12,319 nt of DNA. It comes from Verrucomicrobiota bacterium (GTDB taxonomy: Bacteria; Verrucomicrobiota; Verrucomicrobiia; Verrucomicrobiales; Verrucomicrobiaceae). A model generated the notes under the pieces. The model searched no databases and was not told the DNA's origin. It saw nothing but the letters and a program-made list of their open reading frames with translations. A program made the translations under genes and the position numbers. Of this stretch, positions 1 through 6,199 are shown piece after piece. Positions within the stretch are counted from its first letter, which is position 1, and every line of letters begins with the position of its first letter. Where the stretch lies: NCBI GenBank assembly GCA_023428335.1, contig JAEYYS010000093.1, forward strand, positions 1 to 12,319, written 5' to 3'.

Positions 1-457
1 GCTTAAGGTTGGGCAGCAGGTCGAGCACATCGCCGCGGGTCAGCCAGCGCGAGGGTTCGAGACCGAGACGGCCGGCGAGGCCGTCGTAGACCTTCAGGCC
101 GATGCCGTAAAACGGTCCCTCCCACCAGTGGTAATTCGGGATCACAAAGGGCAGGCTGTGGACGAGGTGGGGCGCGTTGCGGCAGAGCAGACCGCGCTCG
201 CGCAGCGCTTCGAGCACGAGGGCGATGTTGCCCTGCTTCAGGTAGCGCACGCCACCGTGGACCAGCTTGGTGCTGCGGCTGGAGGTGCCCTTGGCGAAGT
301 CGGACTGTTCGACGAGCAGGACCGAGTGGCCGCGCGCGGCGGCATCGACGGCCGCGCCCAGACCGGAGGCACCGCCGCCGATGATGGCAATGTCAAAACC
401 CGTTGTGGAGGTGAGGCGGTCGAGGTGGGACTCGCGGTGAAAGGGGGTGGCGTCCAT
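1..457 (-). CDS. glpD: glycerol-3-phosphate dehydrogenase, FAD-dependent (N-terminal part, runs off the left edge)
   Basis: I translated the minus strand from the ATG at 457-455; the frame stays open to base 2, giving about 152 residues. A dinucleotide-binding motif GGGASG (residues 27-32) follows a beta strand (FDIAIIGGG). After it come an acidic strand end (VEQSDF, 49-54) and the GlpD/GlpA signature SSRSTKLVHGGVRYL (59-73), which contacts FAD in this family. Known family role: oxidation of sn-glycerol 3-phosphate to dihydroxyacetone phosphate with electrons passed to quinone at the inner membrane. Family members usually exceed 500 residues, so roughly two thirds, including the substrate-binding part, lies outside the window. 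It is divergent from the DUF4112 gene. No Shine-Dalgarno precedes the ATG. An anaerobic GlpA-type homologue is the main alternative. Confidence 0.9.
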   Translation of the reverse strand, partial: MDATPFHRESHLDRLTSTTGFDIAIIGGGASGLGAAVDAAARGHSVLLVEQSDFAKGTSSRSTKLVHGGVRYLKQGNIALVLEALRERGLLCRNAPHLVHSLPFVIPNYHWWEGPFYGIGLKVYDGLAGRLGLEPSRWLTRGDVLDLLPNLK

Positions 458-554
458 GAGGATTGCCGCAGCTTACGGCAGTCGCCCAGCCGGAGGCGAG
501 CCGGGATTTGCGCGGTGGCGCTGGCAGGCGCCCGAATCGCGGTTAATTTGACGC
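458..554. other. divergent intergenic region between glpD and the DUF4112 gene
   Basis: This 97-bp gap must hold the start signals of two divergent genes. I see only weak structure: a 5-bp inverted repeat GGCGC-N6-GCGCC at 517-532, and a TTGACG hexamer at 548-553 that is too close to the ATG at 555 to serve as its -35 box. No convincing -10 box or Shine-Dalgarno is visible on either strand. Confidence 0.4.
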
Positions 555-1052
555 ATGCCCGAACCTCAAGACCCGCAGGCCGCCGAAGAACAGGCCGCCG
601 TGGCGCGCTTCCTTGCCCGCTGGCTCGACGACTGGCTGCGCATCCCGGGCACGAATTTCAAAATCGGTCTCGACCCGCTGCTGGCGCTCTTTCCCGGCCT
701 GGGCAGCGCCCTTGCCTCCGGTGGCGGCCTGCTCATCCTCGCCGAGGCTGTGCGCTGCGGGGTCGGCCTGCCGGTGCTGCTGCGCATGGGGGGCAACCTG
801 CTGATCAACGCCCTGCTCGACTTCCTGCCGGCCGGTGGACCGGTGCTCAGCGCCTTCTTCAAATCGAACCGCCGCAACCTGCACCTGCTGCAGGCCTGGC
901 AGGCAGGCCGGCGCGAGGAGGTGAAACGCGGCACACGCCTGCGCTTCCTGGTGCTGGCGCTGGTGTTCGCCGCGCTCATCGCCCTGCTGCTCGGCCTCTG
1001 GCTGGTCAGTGCCTGGCTGATGAGCCGACTTTTCCAAGCCTGGACCGCCTAA
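555..1052 (+). CDS. DUF4112 family membrane protein
   Basis: This 165-residue protein carries the DUF4112 pattern: LDDWLRIPGTNFKIGLDP (24-41), then LLALFPGLGS with a Gly-rich hydrophobic stretch (42-65), then LLDFLPAGGPVLSAFFKSN with NRRNLHLL (87-112). A long hydrophobic segment (about 128-155) near the C-terminus is a likely transmembrane helix, and the Gly-rich middle may be membrane-embedded. The family function is unknown; the protein probably sits in the inner membrane. The start is the first ATG after the divergent gap; an alternative reading frame on the opposite strand lacks any family match. It is divergent from glpD and convergent with the sulfite reductase, so it looks monocistronic. 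The stop codon lies at the edge of the neighbour's terminator. Confidence 0.85.
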   Translation: MPEPQDPQAAEEQAAVARFLARWLDDWLRIPGTNFKIGLDPLLALFPGLGSALASGGGLLILAEAVRCGVGLPVLLRMGGNLLINALLDFLPAGGPVLSAFFKSNRRNLHLLQAWQAGRREEVKRGTRLRFLVLALVFAALIALLLGLWLVSAWLMSRLFQAWTA

Positions 1053-1081
1053 CAAAAAACCCGCGGGGCGAACCCCGCGGG
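1053..1081 (-). terminator. rho-independent terminator of the sulfite reductase gene
   Basis: A perfect 9-bp stem (CCCGCGGGG, 1060-1068; CCCCGCGGG, 1073-1081) closes a 4-base CGAA loop. Read on the minus strand it is followed at once by TTTTTTGTT, and it begins 26 bases past the reductase stop. On the plus strand the A-run precedes the hairpin, so there is no U-tract for the DUF4112 transcript, although the stem could still slow it. Confidence 0.88.
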
Positions 1082-1106
1082 TGGAAGGCATTCAGCAGCG
1101 GACGGT

Positions 1107-2903
1107 TCAGCCCGCCTCGCTGACTTTCTGTTCGGCCAGCTTGGCGGCGCGCTCAGCGAGTTCAACGTGGAACTGCTCGGGCGTCGGCGCCTCACCCAGG
1201 GTGCGGGTGCGGGCAAACCAGTCGGCAAAGATCTCGCCATCCTGGCGCTCGGCCTTGAAGGCTTCCAGGAAGGCACGCACCTTGCCGGGGATTTCCTCGC
1301 CGAGGACCGACTTGAATTCGAGACCGGCAAGGCGGTCGCCGCGGATGCTGCCGCCGACGAACATCGCCCACTTGTTGGGGGCGCGACCAACAAAGCCGAA
1401 GTCGGCGTTGTAGGGGCGGCCGCAGCCGTTCGGGCAGCCGGTCATGCGGAAGAGGATGGGCTCATCCTGCAGACCGAGTTCGCGCAGGCTGGCATCGATC
1501 GAATCCATGAAGCCGGGCAGGGCGCGCTCCGACTCGCTCAGCGCCAGGCCGCAGGTCGGCAGGGCGACGCAGGCGTGGGCGACCTTGCGGGCGCGGGTGA
1601 AGCCGGCGGCATCGGCGTGCACGACGCCGTGCTTGGCGAGGATGGCGTCCACCTGCTCCTTCTGCTCCGGGGCGACCTCGGCGATGATGAGGTTGGTGTT
1701 CGGCGTGACGATGAGGGGCAGGTCGAGTTCGCGGGCGATCTCGGCAAAGGCACTGCGGTAGTGCGCGCCGTCCTCGCGGTCGACGATGCGGCCCATGTTG
1801 ACGTAGACGCCGCAATACAGCTTGCCGTCGCCCTGCTCGTGCCAGCCGAGGTCGTCCTCGACGGTGTCGAAATGCAGGGGCTGGGGCGGGAAGGTCTCGA
1901 TGCCCGGCAGGCGACTCACCACTTCGGCGCGGAAGGCGTCCAGGCCCATGGTCTGTACGGTGTACTTGAGGCGGGCGTTCTTGCGCTCCGTGCGGTTGCC
2001 GTGGTCACGCTGGGTGGTGACAATCGCCTCGCAGGCGTCCACCACGTGGGCGCGCTTCACATACAGCAGTGGCTGCGCAAGGAAGGGCCGGGTGGCAAGC
2101 TGACCGTGGCTCATGCCAAAGCCGCCACCGACGGTGATGGTGTAGCCTTCGACCTGGCCATCGACCACGTGCGGCACAAAACCGACATCCTGGGAGTAGA
2201 GATCGACATCGTTGCAGGGCTGAATGGCGACACCAATCTTGAATTTGCGCGGCAGGTACAGCTTGCCGTAGATCGGGTCATCGCCCTCGGCGGCGCGAGT
2301 GACGGCGCGCACGGCCGGATCCGGCTCCGGATCCTGGGTCCAGTTCGGCTCAATCTTTTCGCCGTCAAGCCAGATGTCGGCGTAGGCGGAGGACCGCCAG
2401 AGGAAGCGCCGGCTGATCTCCTCGGTCAGACGCTGGGTGTCGGCACGCACGGCATCCTTGATCGGCGCCGCCGGCCCCATCGTGTTGCGGACAACGTCGC
2501 CGCAGGCGCCCATGGTGGAGAGGCCGCTGTGGCAGACGTGGTGGATGACTTCCTTGAGGCCACCCTTGAGCACGCCGTGCAACTGGATGCCCTGGCGGTT
2601 GGTGAGGCGCATGTTGCCCATGGCCTTGGTGCAAAGGTCGTCATGGATCAGCCACTGCTTTGCCGTGATGCGGCCGCCCGGCATCTTGCTGCGGATCATG
2701 AAGCTCCAGGCCTTGTCCTTCTTCTCTTTGACCAACTGGGCGCGACGATCACGGTCGTCCTGCATGTAGGAACCGTGATGCTTGAGAAGAATGTTGGCGT
2801 CCTCCGGAATGTTCGGGGTGCTGGTATCGGCGAAATGCTCGGCGAGTTGGCCGCGCAGACCGGCCGAGGCGAGCTTGAGTTCTTCAACGGAGGCTTTGCT
2901 CAT
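1107..2903 (-). CDS. cysI: assimilatory sulfite reductase, siroheme [4Fe-4S] hemoprotein
   Basis: This 598-residue protein belongs to the nitrite/sulfite reductase family and follows E. coli CysI along its length. The siroheme-cluster ligands are present as C445-x5-C451 (ACVALPTCG) and C490-x3-C494 (TGCPNGCGR). The anion-binding residues known in E. coli have counterparts: R103 in LTNRQGIQLHG, R139 in DVVRN, and K220 and K222 in LPRKFK. The predicted reaction is six-electron reduction of sulfite to sulfide in the cytoplasm, feeding cysteine synthesis. No flavoprotein (CysJ) gene is next to it, so the electron donor could be ferredoxin or a distant CysJ; I cannot decide. The ATG at 2903 fits the family N-terminus but has no Shine-Dalgarno. 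It is a single-gene unit with its own terminator and an AT-rich promoter region upstream. A nitrite reductase role is less likely given the close match to CysI. Confidence 0.92.
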   Translation of the reverse strand: MSKASVEELKLASAGLRGQLAEHFADTSTPNIPEDANILLKHHGSYMQDDRDRRAQLVKEKKDKAWSFMIRSKMPGGRITAKQWLIHDDLCTKAMGNMRLTNRQGIQLHGVLKGGLKEVIHHVCHSGLSTMGACGDVVRNTMGPAAPIKDAVRADTQRLTEEISRRFLWRSSAYADIWLDGEKIEPNWTQDPEPDPAVRAVTRAAEGDDPIYGKLYLPRKFKIGVAIQPCNDVDLYSQDVGFVPHVVDGQVEGYTITVGGGFGMSHGQLATRPFLAQPLLYVKRAHVVDACEAIVTTQRDHGNRTERKNARLKYTVQTMGLDAFRAEVVSRLPGIETFPPQPLHFDTVEDDLGWHEQGDGKLYCGVYVNMGRIVDREDGAHYRSAFAEIARELDLPLIVTPNTNLIIAEVAPEQKEQVDAILAKHGVVHADAAGFTRARKVAHACVALPTCGLALSESERALPGFMDSIDASLRELGLQDEPILFRMTGCPNGCGRPYNADFGFVGRAPNKWAMFVGGSIRGDRLAGLEFKSVLGEEIPGKVRAFLEAFKAERQDGEIFADWFARTRTLGEAPTPEQFHVELAERAAKLAEQKVSEAG

Positions 2904-2969
2904 GTAAAAAGGGGGGGCGAGAGGGTGAAAACGCGGGGGATGTTGTGCATCGTATCACGCCGGCACGCA

Positions 2970-2998
2970 AAGGTAAAGAACAAAATTGATATTGTCTA
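2970..2998 (-). promoter_or_regulatory. possible promoter of the sulfite reductase gene
   Basis: On the minus strand TAGACA (2998-2993, 5 of 6 to TTGACA) lies exactly 17 bases before TACCTT (2975-2970, 3 of 6 to TATAAT), which would give a leader of about 60 bases. The -35 box falls inside one arm of the 2993-3013 inverted repeat, the layout expected for a repressor site. The -10 match is weak. Confidence 0.35.
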
Positions 2999-3013
2999 TA
3001 TGCTTAATAGACA
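2993..3013. promoter_or_regulatory. inverted repeat, likely operator upstream of the sulfite reductase gene
   Basis: The arms TGTCTAT (2993-2999) and ATAGACA (3007-3013) are perfect complements separated by 7 bases. The dyad sits in the most AT-rich patch of the window, 90 bases upstream of the reductase start and 53 or more before the pseudokinase. The size fits a dimeric helix-turn-helix regulator. Which regulator binds is unknown. Confidence 0.5.
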
Positions 3014-3040
3014 TTTGACGATCCCCACGGCCTGCACTTG

Positions 3041-3056
3041 AACGCGTCGACGCGTT
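3041..3056. promoter_or_regulatory. 16-bp perfect palindrome before the pseudokinase gene
   Basis: AACGCGTCGACGCGTT equals its own reverse complement over all 16 bases. It lies 9 bases before the first possible start (3066), or 54 bases before the ATG at 3111. It has no loop, so an operator for a dimeric protein is more likely than an RNA hairpin. A TTGACG hexamer (3015-3020) upstream could be a -35 box, but no good -10 follows. Confidence 0.4.
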
Positions 3057-3065
3057 GCGCGACAC

Positions 3066-4460
3066 ATGGCACGGCTGCCGCTTCTCGGCAGCGTTGTTGG
3101 CTGCCCCTGCATGTCCGCTTTCCCTCCGGCCTACCCCTCCCTCCGCGATCTGGCGGCGCGCCTGCCCTCGTTTGAGGTGCTGCGCCGGCTCAGTTCGGGC
3201 GAGGACAGCGCGGTTTATCTGGCTCGGCAAAAAACGCTCGACCGCCTGGTGCGGATTCGTGTTCTGCGCGAGACCGAGAAGGAGGCCGGCGCACTGGAAC
3301 GTCTGCGCCTGCGCGCGCGCCTGCAACATCCGCTGGTGAGCGCGGTGTACGACTGCGGGCGCATGGCCGGCGGCCCACTCTATCTGGTCACCGAACATGT
3401 CGAGGGCGCGCCGCTGGCGGAGGTGGTGACGGCCGGGCGACTGAAACCAAAGCAAGCTTACGTGCCCGCCCTGCAGCTTTGCGAGGCCCTGCAGGCGGTG
3501 CATACCCACGGGCTGGTGCACGGCTGCCTGAGCGCACGCAGCGTGCTGTGGGTCGCCGGCGATCAACTCAAGCTGACCGGCGCCGGCATGGCAGTGACGG
3601 CCAGCGGCGAACGCACCTGGCTGCAGGCGCCGATGGGCGGCATCGCGGGGGATTTGCAGGATCTCGGCCGCACCCTGCACGTGCTGTTCACCGGCGAGGA
3701 GCCGGGACCGGACGGCCGGGTCGCCCGCGACCTGCCCCCGTCCTTCGCCCAGGTGCTGCGTCGCTGCCTGGATCCACGCTCGTCGCGGCCTTTCACCCGT
3801 GCCGACGAGGTACGCACCGCCTTGATCGAAGCGGTGCAGACGGGTCGCCCCGCTGCCACTCCCGCCCCGGCCTCGGCACCGCCGCGACCGCCCAGTCCGC
3901 CGGCCCCGCGCCAGCGACCCGGCCCGAGCCTGCTGCAACGGCTGGACGCCTTTCTGTGGAACGGCCTGAAGGTCGGCCTGCACCTGACCATCACCGTCGT
4001 CAGCCTCGGCAGCCTGCTGCTGCTCTACCATTTCAAGGATCGCATCGTCATCGAGGAACGCATCGAACGCCCCGGCGCCCTGCCGCCGCGCACGACCGCC
4101 GCGGAACCACCCATCCCGGCCTCGGTCATGGGAGCCCTGCCCGCCGCCCCCACCCTGCCCGTGCTGGCCCCGATCGCCAAACCCGTGCAACTGCCCGCCC
4201 CGCAGCCCGATCCTCAGCCAAGCCCGCTGGAACAACTGCGCGCCCGCTACGTGCAGTCCGTCCAGGCCGCGGCCCAGTCGGCGCTCGACCAGGTGCGGCT
4301 CGATGTGCTGCCGCACCTGCAACGCGAACTCGCCCTGCTGCAAAGCGGTGCGGAACCGCCGGAGACCGACGAAGCCGACCTGCCGCCGGGACTGGCGGAG
4401 TTGCGCCGCAACTACCGCGCCGCGCGTGCCGGCCTGCAGGCCGCAGGAAACGCTCCATAG
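3066..4460 (+). CDS. membrane-anchored serine/threonine protein kinase-like protein, probable pseudokinase
   Basis: Residues about 35-255 follow the Ser/Thr kinase fold: a strand-loop LSSGEDSAVYLA (42-53), VRIRVL (62-67), helix C with QHPLVSAVYD, the hinge YLVTEHVEG, HGLVHGCLSARSVL (148-161), LKLTGAGMA (168-176), DLQDLGRTLHVLFTGEEP and DPRSSRPFTRADEV. The catalytic residues are replaced: VAIK lysine by R65, HRD aspartate by C154, its following lysine by S156, the asparagine by S159, and DFG aspartate by G172; the glycine loop is also degenerate. So phosphotransfer is unlikely and a scaffold or sensor role is inferred. A Pro/Ala linker (261-287) leads to one membrane helix (304-321), then a Pro-rich region and a predicted helical segment (388-430), probably outside the cytoplasm. 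The start is uncertain: the ATG at 3111 (residue 16) is equally plausible. It precedes the S41 protease gene by 168 bases. Confidence 0.85.
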   Translation: MARLPLLGSVVGCPCMSAFPPAYPSLRDLAARLPSFEVLRRLSSGEDSAVYLARQKTLDRLVRIRVLRETEKEAGALERLRLRARLQHPLVSAVYDCGRMAGGPLYLVTEHVEGAPLAEVVTAGRLKPKQAYVPALQLCEALQAVHTHGLVHGCLSARSVLWVAGDQLKLTGAGMAVTASGERTWLQAPMGGIAGDLQDLGRTLHVLFTGEEPGPDGRVARDLPPSFAQVLRRCLDPRSSRPFTRADEVRTALIEAVQTGRPAATPAPASAPPRPPSPPAPRQRPGPSLLQRLDAFLWNGLKVGLHLTITVVSLGSLLLLYHFKDRIVIEERIERPGALPPRTTAAEPPIPASVMGALPAAPTLPVLAPIAKPVQLPAPQPDPQPSPLEQLRARYVQSVQAAAQSALDQVRLDVLPHLQRELALLQSGAEPPETDEADLPPGLAELRRNYRAARAGLQAAGNAP

Positions 4461-4474
4461 CCTGACCGATGCTT

Positions 4475-4490
4475 GTCGGACGAGTCGGAC
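4475..4490. repeat. short tandem repeat GTCGGACGA/GTCGGACAC
   Basis: GTCGGAC occurs twice, at 4475-4481 and 4484-4490, two bases apart, in the gap behind the pseudokinase gene. The core CGGACGAGTC recurs at 12305-12314 near the right edge, also outside the confidently called genes. This suggests a short dispersed motif, but chance is possible. Confidence 0.35.
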
Positions 4491-4522
4491 ACCCATCACG
4501 AATCGCCGGAACCAGAGCTGTA

Positions 4523-4543
4523 GGGCGGGGCAGTGACCCGCCC
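4523..4543. repeat. GC-rich inverted repeat between the pseudokinase and S41 protease genes
   Basis: GGGCGGG (4523-4529) and CCCGCCC (4537-4543) form a perfect 7-bp stem with a 7-base loop, 62 bases past the pseudokinase stop. No T-tract follows on either strand, so it is not a classical terminator. It could slow the polymerase, protect a 3' end, or be a copy of a dispersed intergenic element. Confidence 0.5.
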
Positions 4544-4628
4544 CACGGCCCCTTCACCAGGACGCTCCCGTGATGCAAACCCACATTTTTCCGGTTTCCT
4601 CACTGCGTACCTGATGCACACTGCCGTT

Positions 4629-5993
4629 ATGCGCCCGCTTCTGGCCGTCAGCCTTCTGCTTCTTCTGCGCCCGGCACCGGCCGCCGAGCAGGCCGCCGCC
4701 GCTCCCGCGGCCCCTGCCACCGTTCCGGCCGGCAGCCCGAAACCGCTGCCGCCACCCGCCGAGGCCTACCGTCAGATCGAGCTGCTGACGCGGGCGATGG
4801 AGATGATCCGCCAAAACTACGTCGACGAGTCGCGCGTCACCTTCGCCGAACTCGTCGAGGGCGCCCTGGAAGGCATGCTGCGCCGGCTGGATCCGCACTG
4901 CGAGTACATGGGCCGCACCCTCTTCGAGGACCTGCAGCGCGAGCCGAGCGAAACCTCGGAGGGGGTCGGTCTGACCGTCGCCCTGCGCGAGGGCGTGCTG
5001 ACGCTGGTCACCGTGCGCGAGGACGGCCCGGCCGGCCGCGCCGGCGTGCTGGCGGGCGACCAGATCGTGCGCATCGACGAGGTGCTCACCGACAGCGTTG
5101 GCGTTGCCGAGGCCATGCAGTTGCTGGAGGGCAAGGCGGGCGAGGAAGTCCGGCTCACCCTGCGCCGGCCCGGCACCCGTCAGTTCCTGGAATTCCGCCT
5201 CGCCCGCGAGGCGATCACCGAGAGCTCGGTGCATGACTCCATGCTGCTGACGCCGAAACTGGCCGGTGAGGCCAAGGTCGGCTACGTGCGCCTGTCGCAG
5301 TTCACCCAATCAACGGCGCGCGACCTCACCGCCGCGCTCGATGAACTGGAAAAGGCCGGCCTGCAGGCGCTCGTGCTCGACCTGCGCAACAACCCGGGCG
5401 GCCTGCTCGACAGCGCCGTCGCCGTCTGCGGCGAATTCCTGCCCGAGGGCACCGTCGTGGTGACCACCGAGGGCCGCCTCGCGGCGCAAAACCCGCCGCC
5501 CTATCGGACGCCGGCCCGCGACGGCCGCCCGCCGCGCCGTTTCCCGGTCGCCGTGCTCATCAACCACGCCAGTGCCAGCGCCTCGGAAATCGTCGCCGGC
5601 GCCCTGCAGGATCTCAAGCGCGCCCTCGTCGTCGGCACCACCAGCTTCGGCAAGGGCTCGGTGCAGAGCATCCTGCCGATGAAAAACGGCGCCGCCATGC
5701 GCCTGACCACGGCGAAGTACTACACGCCGAGCCACCGCACCATCCACGAACACGGCGTGACGCCCGACATCATCTCGTCCCTGACCCCGGACGAGGAGAC
5801 CAAGGTCGCGCGTTGGCGCCTGCGCCACGGTACCGGCGAAGCAGCCGCCATCGAAATTGCCGCGCTCGGCGACCGCCAGCTCGAACGGGCGGTCGACGCG
5901 CTCAAGGGCGTGCTCGTCTTCGGCGCGTTTGCCGAAAGCGACAAGCCCGCACCGCCTCCACCCGCGGCGGAAACGCCGGCGAAGAAACCCTGA
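4629..5993 (+). CDS. S41 family C-terminal processing peptidase with PDZ domain
   Basis: From the ATG at 4629 the protein has 454 residues. It opens with a classic signal peptide (MRPLLAVSLLLLLRPAPA, cut after A18), so it acts in the periplasm. An N-terminal helical part contains YVDESRVTFAELVEGAL and the LDPHCEYM motif usual in CtpA proteins. A PDZ domain (about 113-193, with EGVGLTV and GDQIVRIDE) precedes the S41 domain with GYVRLSQF and LDLRNNPGGLL. The catalytic dyad is S317 (in NHASASASEI) and K342 (in FGKGSVQ), 25 residues apart as in E. coli Prc (S430/K455). The tail is Pro-rich. Known role of the family: cleaving C-termini of exported proteins, often cell-wall hydrolases. The frame is open back to 4533 and an ATG lies at 4614, but the signal peptide favours 4629. 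It may share a transcript with the pseudokinase gene. Confidence 0.92.
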   Translation: MRPLLAVSLLLLLRPAPAAEQAAAAPAAPATVPAGSPKPLPPPAEAYRQIELLTRAMEMIRQNYVDESRVTFAELVEGALEGMLRRLDPHCEYMGRTLFEDLQREPSETSEGVGLTVALREGVLTLVTVREDGPAGRAGVLAGDQIVRIDEVLTDSVGVAEAMQLLEGKAGEEVRLTLRRPGTRQFLEFRLAREAITESSVHDSMLLTPKLAGEAKVGYVRLSQFTQSTARDLTAALDELEKAGLQALVLDLRNNPGGLLDSAVAVCGEFLPEGTVVVTTEGRLAAQNPPPYRTPARDGRPPRRFPVAVLINHASASASEIVAGALQDLKRALVVGTTSFGKGSVQSILPMKNGAAMRLTTAKYYTPSHRTIHEHGVTPDIISSLTPDEETKVARWRLRHGTGEAAAIEIAALGDRQLERAVDALKGVLVFGAFAESDKPAPPPPAAETPAKKP

Positions 5994-6010
5994 GCCGGGG
6001 CTTCAAGCCG

Positions 6011-6081
6011 AAGGCCCAATGTCCAACAAGGAAGGCCCAATTTCGAAGGCCTCCAATTCCCAACCTTGGGCGTGGGACATT
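6011..6081. repeat. intergenic repeat cluster with direct and inverted copies
   Basis: AAGGCCCAAT occurs at 6011-6020 and again at 6032-6041, with a decayed third copy (AAGGCCTCCAAT) after 6045. AATGTCC (6018-6024) is complementary to GGACATT (6075-6081), and between them CCCAA-CC-TTGGG forms a small dyad at 6059-6070. The block lies between two convergent genes and has no coding character. It looks like a degenerate repeat-type filler element; a weak two-way transcript end is possible. Confidence 0.45.
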
Positions 6082-6126
6082 CCTGGTTCGATGTTCTGCC
6101 TTTCCTCTGGCTGCGAGAACAAGTGA

Positions 6127-6151
6127 CCGCAGGCGGCAAACCCGCCCGCGG
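6127..6151 (-). terminator. terminator-like hairpin downstream of fabI
   Basis: Read on the minus strand, CCGCGGGCGG and CCGCCTGCGG form a 10-bp stem with one G-U pair around a GTTTG loop, 49 bases past the fabI stop. On the plus strand that pair becomes an A-C mismatch, so the structure favours minus-strand RNA. The following sequence (TCACTTGTTCT) is only moderately T-rich, so intrinsic termination may be weak. Confidence 0.45.
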
Positions 6152-6162
6152 CCCCTCTCACA

Positions 6163-6190
6163 AACTTGAAACCTGAAACTTGGAACTTTC
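6163..6190. repeat. four tandem copies of a 7-bp unit
   Basis: The units AACTTGA, AACCTGA, AACTTGG and AACTTTC follow head to tail at 6163, 6170, 6177 and 6184, directly behind the fabI stop codon. The period and the AACYTG core are clear; the units vary by one to three bases, as in a slowly decaying microsatellite-like array. Confidence 0.6.
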
Positions 6191-6199
6191 CTGCCCCGA

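Noticed and set aside
128..1123. Open frame of 331 codons on the plus strand over glpD and the DUF4112 gene
   Set aside because: It runs antisense to glpD and then out of frame through the DUF4112 gene; both of those have family signatures and this frame has none.
1167..3041. Open frame of 624 codons on the plus strand across the sulfite reductase gene
   Set aside because: It is antisense to a gene with clear siroheme-cluster motifs; its translation is low-complexity (A, G, V, D, L rich) without any recognisable domain, as expected opposite GC-rich codons.
2955..4499. Open frame of 514 codons on the minus strand across the pseudokinase gene
   Set aside because: Its translation is Arg/Gly/Gln-rich with no domain, while the plus-strand frame shows a kinase fold and membrane helix.
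6163..6190. CRISPR array
   Set aside because: Units are 7 bases with no spacers; this is a simple tandem repeat, and no cas gene is in the window.
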